The position numbers were made by a program, and so were the translations under genes. Positions 13,614-15,117 of a stretch of 15,117 bases of DNA are shown in pieces (positions within the stretch are counted from its first letter, which is position 1; each line of letters starts with the position of its first letter). The notes under the pieces are model-generated. The model was not told the origin of the DNA, ran no database searches, and worked only from the letters and a program-made list of their open reading frames with translations. The stretch is from DASWIV01 sp036397475 (lineage in GTDB: Bacteria; JAJVIF01; JAPKYR01), in contig DASWIV010000143.1 in NCBI GenBank assembly GCA_036397475.1, positions 1 to 15,117 of the forward strand, written 5' to 3'.

Positions 13614-15117
13614 ATGCGATGGGAGCTTGATGAAAATCAGAAGCAGGCGGTTGAGTCACCCGAAAAATCCATCATGGTTGTCGCCGGACCGGGTACGGGC
13701 AAAACACGTGTCCTGACAGCACGTGCGCAGTATCTCATAGAATCGCAGGGAGTAGACCCATCCCGCATCATAGCCATCACATACACAAACCGAGCCGCAG
13801 CCGAAATGCGCACGCGTATAGCGTCATCGAATCGTGAACAGACAGAATTCGGTGTCGGGAATCCGTCGGGGATATCCGAAATCTCAGTCTCGACATTCCA
13901 CTCGTGGGCGTTCAGGCTTGTAAGAGAGCATCATAAAATTCTTGGATTTACGCGGGAGCCGGTTGTCTACGATGATGAAGCGTCGGAGCAGTTTATCAGG
14001 TTGATCCTCGGACGCAAACGAATTCCCGAGGAAGTTTTCCCAGTCCGGAACATCAAAAATACTCTGGACTCGGTTAAATCCATGATTGCGTGTCCGGTCG
14101 GGAATCGTAGAGTCGATCCGGAATTCACCGAGCAGGTGTATGATTTATTTCGCGCGTACCAGGAAGAACTGACCCTCAGGAACGCGCTCGATTTCAATGA
14201 TATTCTCCTGAATGCATTGCGATTATTTTTCCTGCATACCGATATCAAAGATGAAATCGCAGGTAAGATCGATCACCTGCTCATCGACGAATTCCAGGAC
14301 ATCAATTCGATCCAATATATGCTGGTGAAGGAAATATATCGGGAGGGAATGAACCTGTTTGCTGTCGGGGATGAGGATCAGACGATCTACGGGTTCAGGG
14401 GCTCATCGGGAGAATATATAGACCGGTTTGTATCGGATTTTAACGGTGTCCTGATTCCGCTCGGTACGTCGTACAGGTGTTCAAATGAAATTCTCTATGC
14501 GGCCGGATCGCTGATCGGGAATAACCGTCGGCATTACCAGATCCCGCCGAGAGCAGCAAAAAATATCAAGGAGAATCCGCCGGTCGCCATTTATGAAATG
14601 GAAGATGAGGACGAGGAATCGCGACTGGTCGCGAAACAGCTTCGCGCGTGGGCTGAAGCGGGATGCGCGTACAGGGATATGGCGGTTCTGTACCGGATTC
14701 ACAATCTTGCCGACGATTGTGAGCGTGAACTTATAAATAGCGGAATCCCTGTCCAGCGTCTTGGGAATGATCCGCACAGAAAGGAAATTCCGGGCGATCC
14801 GACCCCGTTTTTGAGACTCGCTGTCGCGGATAGTGAGTGGGACTGGGAGAAGGCGATCGGGATTCCTCGGGAGCGCCTTGGGGAACTTGACGATCTGCGC
14901 CTTCGTCTCGAAGCACAGAGAAAAAATGAGAAACTTGATAAAATCATTTCGAAACCGTCCAGTTTCAAACATCTATCGGCGCTTGCGAGAAATCAGCTAA
15001 GTGAGATAAACCGATTCGTCAAAAAGTTGAGGAAAATGACAGAGTCGGACGCGCCGTCGATGATCGTCAATGAGGTTTCGTCGCATATCGCTGAAAATAC
15101 CCCGGCGTTTTTGCCTG
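13614..15117 (+). CDS. UvrD/PcrA-type SF1 DNA helicase, partial (C-terminus beyond window)
   Basis: The frame stays open from ATG 13614 to the window end: 501 codons, no stop. The protein is a 3'-5' superfamily 1A DNA helicase of the UvrD/Rep/PcrA group, acting in DNA repair or replication restart. In order: Q-motif region LDENQKQAV (5-13), Walker A AGPGTGKT (24-31), motif Ia AITYTNRAAAEM (54-65), STFHSWAFRL (93-102), Walker B LLIDEFQDIN (222-231), motif III VGDEDQTIYGFRGS (251-264) and motif IV SYRCSNEI (286-293). Motifs V and VI should lie in the missing part. After motif IV the sequence departs from classical UvrD, with an acidic stretch (EMEDEDEESRL, 328-338), so it may be a UvrD-like paralogue rather than the main excision-repair helicase. 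The region upstream holds a TATAAT 8 bases before the ATG and no Shine-Dalgarno. Confidence 0.92.
   Translation, partial: MRWELDENQKQAVESPEKSIMVVAGPGTGKTRVLTARAQYLIESQGVDPSRIIAITYTNRAAAEMRTRIASSNREQTEFGVGNPSGISEISVSTFHSWAFRLVREHHKILGFTREPVVYDDEASEQFIRLILGRKRIPEEVFPVRNIKNTLDSVKSMIACPVGNRRVDPEFTEQVYDLFRAYQEELTLRNALDFNDILLNALRLFFLHTDIKDEIAGKIDHLLIDEFQDINSIQYMLVKEIYREGMNLFAVGDEDQTIYGFRGSSGEYIDRFVSDFNGVLIPLGTSYRCSNEILYAAGSLIGNNRRHYQIPPRAAKNIKENPPVAIYEMEDEDEESRLVAKQLRAWAEAGCAYRDMAVLYRIHNLADDCERELINSGIPVQRLGNDPHRKEIPGDPTPFLRLAVADSEWDWEKAIGIPRERLGELDDLRLRLEAQRKNEKLDKIISKPSSFKHLSALARNQLSEINRFVKKLRKMTESDAPSMIVNEVSSHIAENTPAFLP

Overview
The window reads as a stretch of chromosome from a diderm (Gram-negative) bacterium of roughly 50% GC. 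Two intact proteins and one broken one start with lipoprotein signal sequences (lipobox ending in Cys). There is a periplasmic adaptor of the RND/HlyD type, a flagellar/type III export membrane protein (FliR) and an SF1 helicase. I cannot place it in a phylum from sequence reading alone. The mix of accessory lipoproteins, orphan genes and intergenic hairpin repeats would suit a poorly sampled environmental lineage. No rRNA, tRNA, CRISPR array, transposase, integrase or phage gene is visible.

Layout. Positions 1-279 hold almost three copies of a 97-bp non-coding tandem repeat; every copy carries the same three nested inverted repeats. A small cupin gene (321-653, +) converges on a two-gene minus-strand cluster: a CPA1-type Na+/H+ antiporter (654-2447) preceded by a four-helix membrane protein (2465-2881). 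Plus-strand genes follow: a HIT-family protein with an altered histidine triad, an unknown 142-aa protein, an orphan HlyD/RND adaptor lipoprotein (3937-5259) and an unknown 107-aa protein. The last one ends at a clear intrinsic terminator and a pair of CCATG hairpins with identical loops. Then come a NUDIX hydrolase (minus), an RqcH/NFACT ribosome quality control protein (6273-8042) and a cold-shock protein with a long structured leader and a textbook terminator.

From 8690 the window becomes more accessory: a lipoprotein gene in one continuous frame broken by two internal TAA stops (8690-9571), a solitary fliR (9703-10485), a large secreted subtilisin-like lipoprotein (10556-12901), and a low-GC leucine-rich-repeat fragment on the minus strand (12962-13498) that has lost its start and is bracketed by related hairpins. 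A UvrD/PcrA-type helicase begins at 13614 and runs off the end of the window.

How the genes fit together: no single pathway is visible. Most are housekeeping or stress genes (RqcH, Csp, NUDIX, HIT, helicase, antiporter) with secreted or envelope genes between them. Two translation-initiation styles seem to coexist. Several genes have Shine-Dalgarno sequences, while at least three (antiporter, 107-aa protein, helicase) have a perfect TATAAT 8-9 bases before the ATG and no Shine-Dalgarno, which predicts leaderless mRNAs.

The points most worth a second look are the 97-bp nested-hairpin repeat, the predicted leaderless class, the paired ATAAA-loop hairpins at 5684-5747, and the hairpin-bracketed LRR fragment. 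I found no convincing new defence or mobile system.
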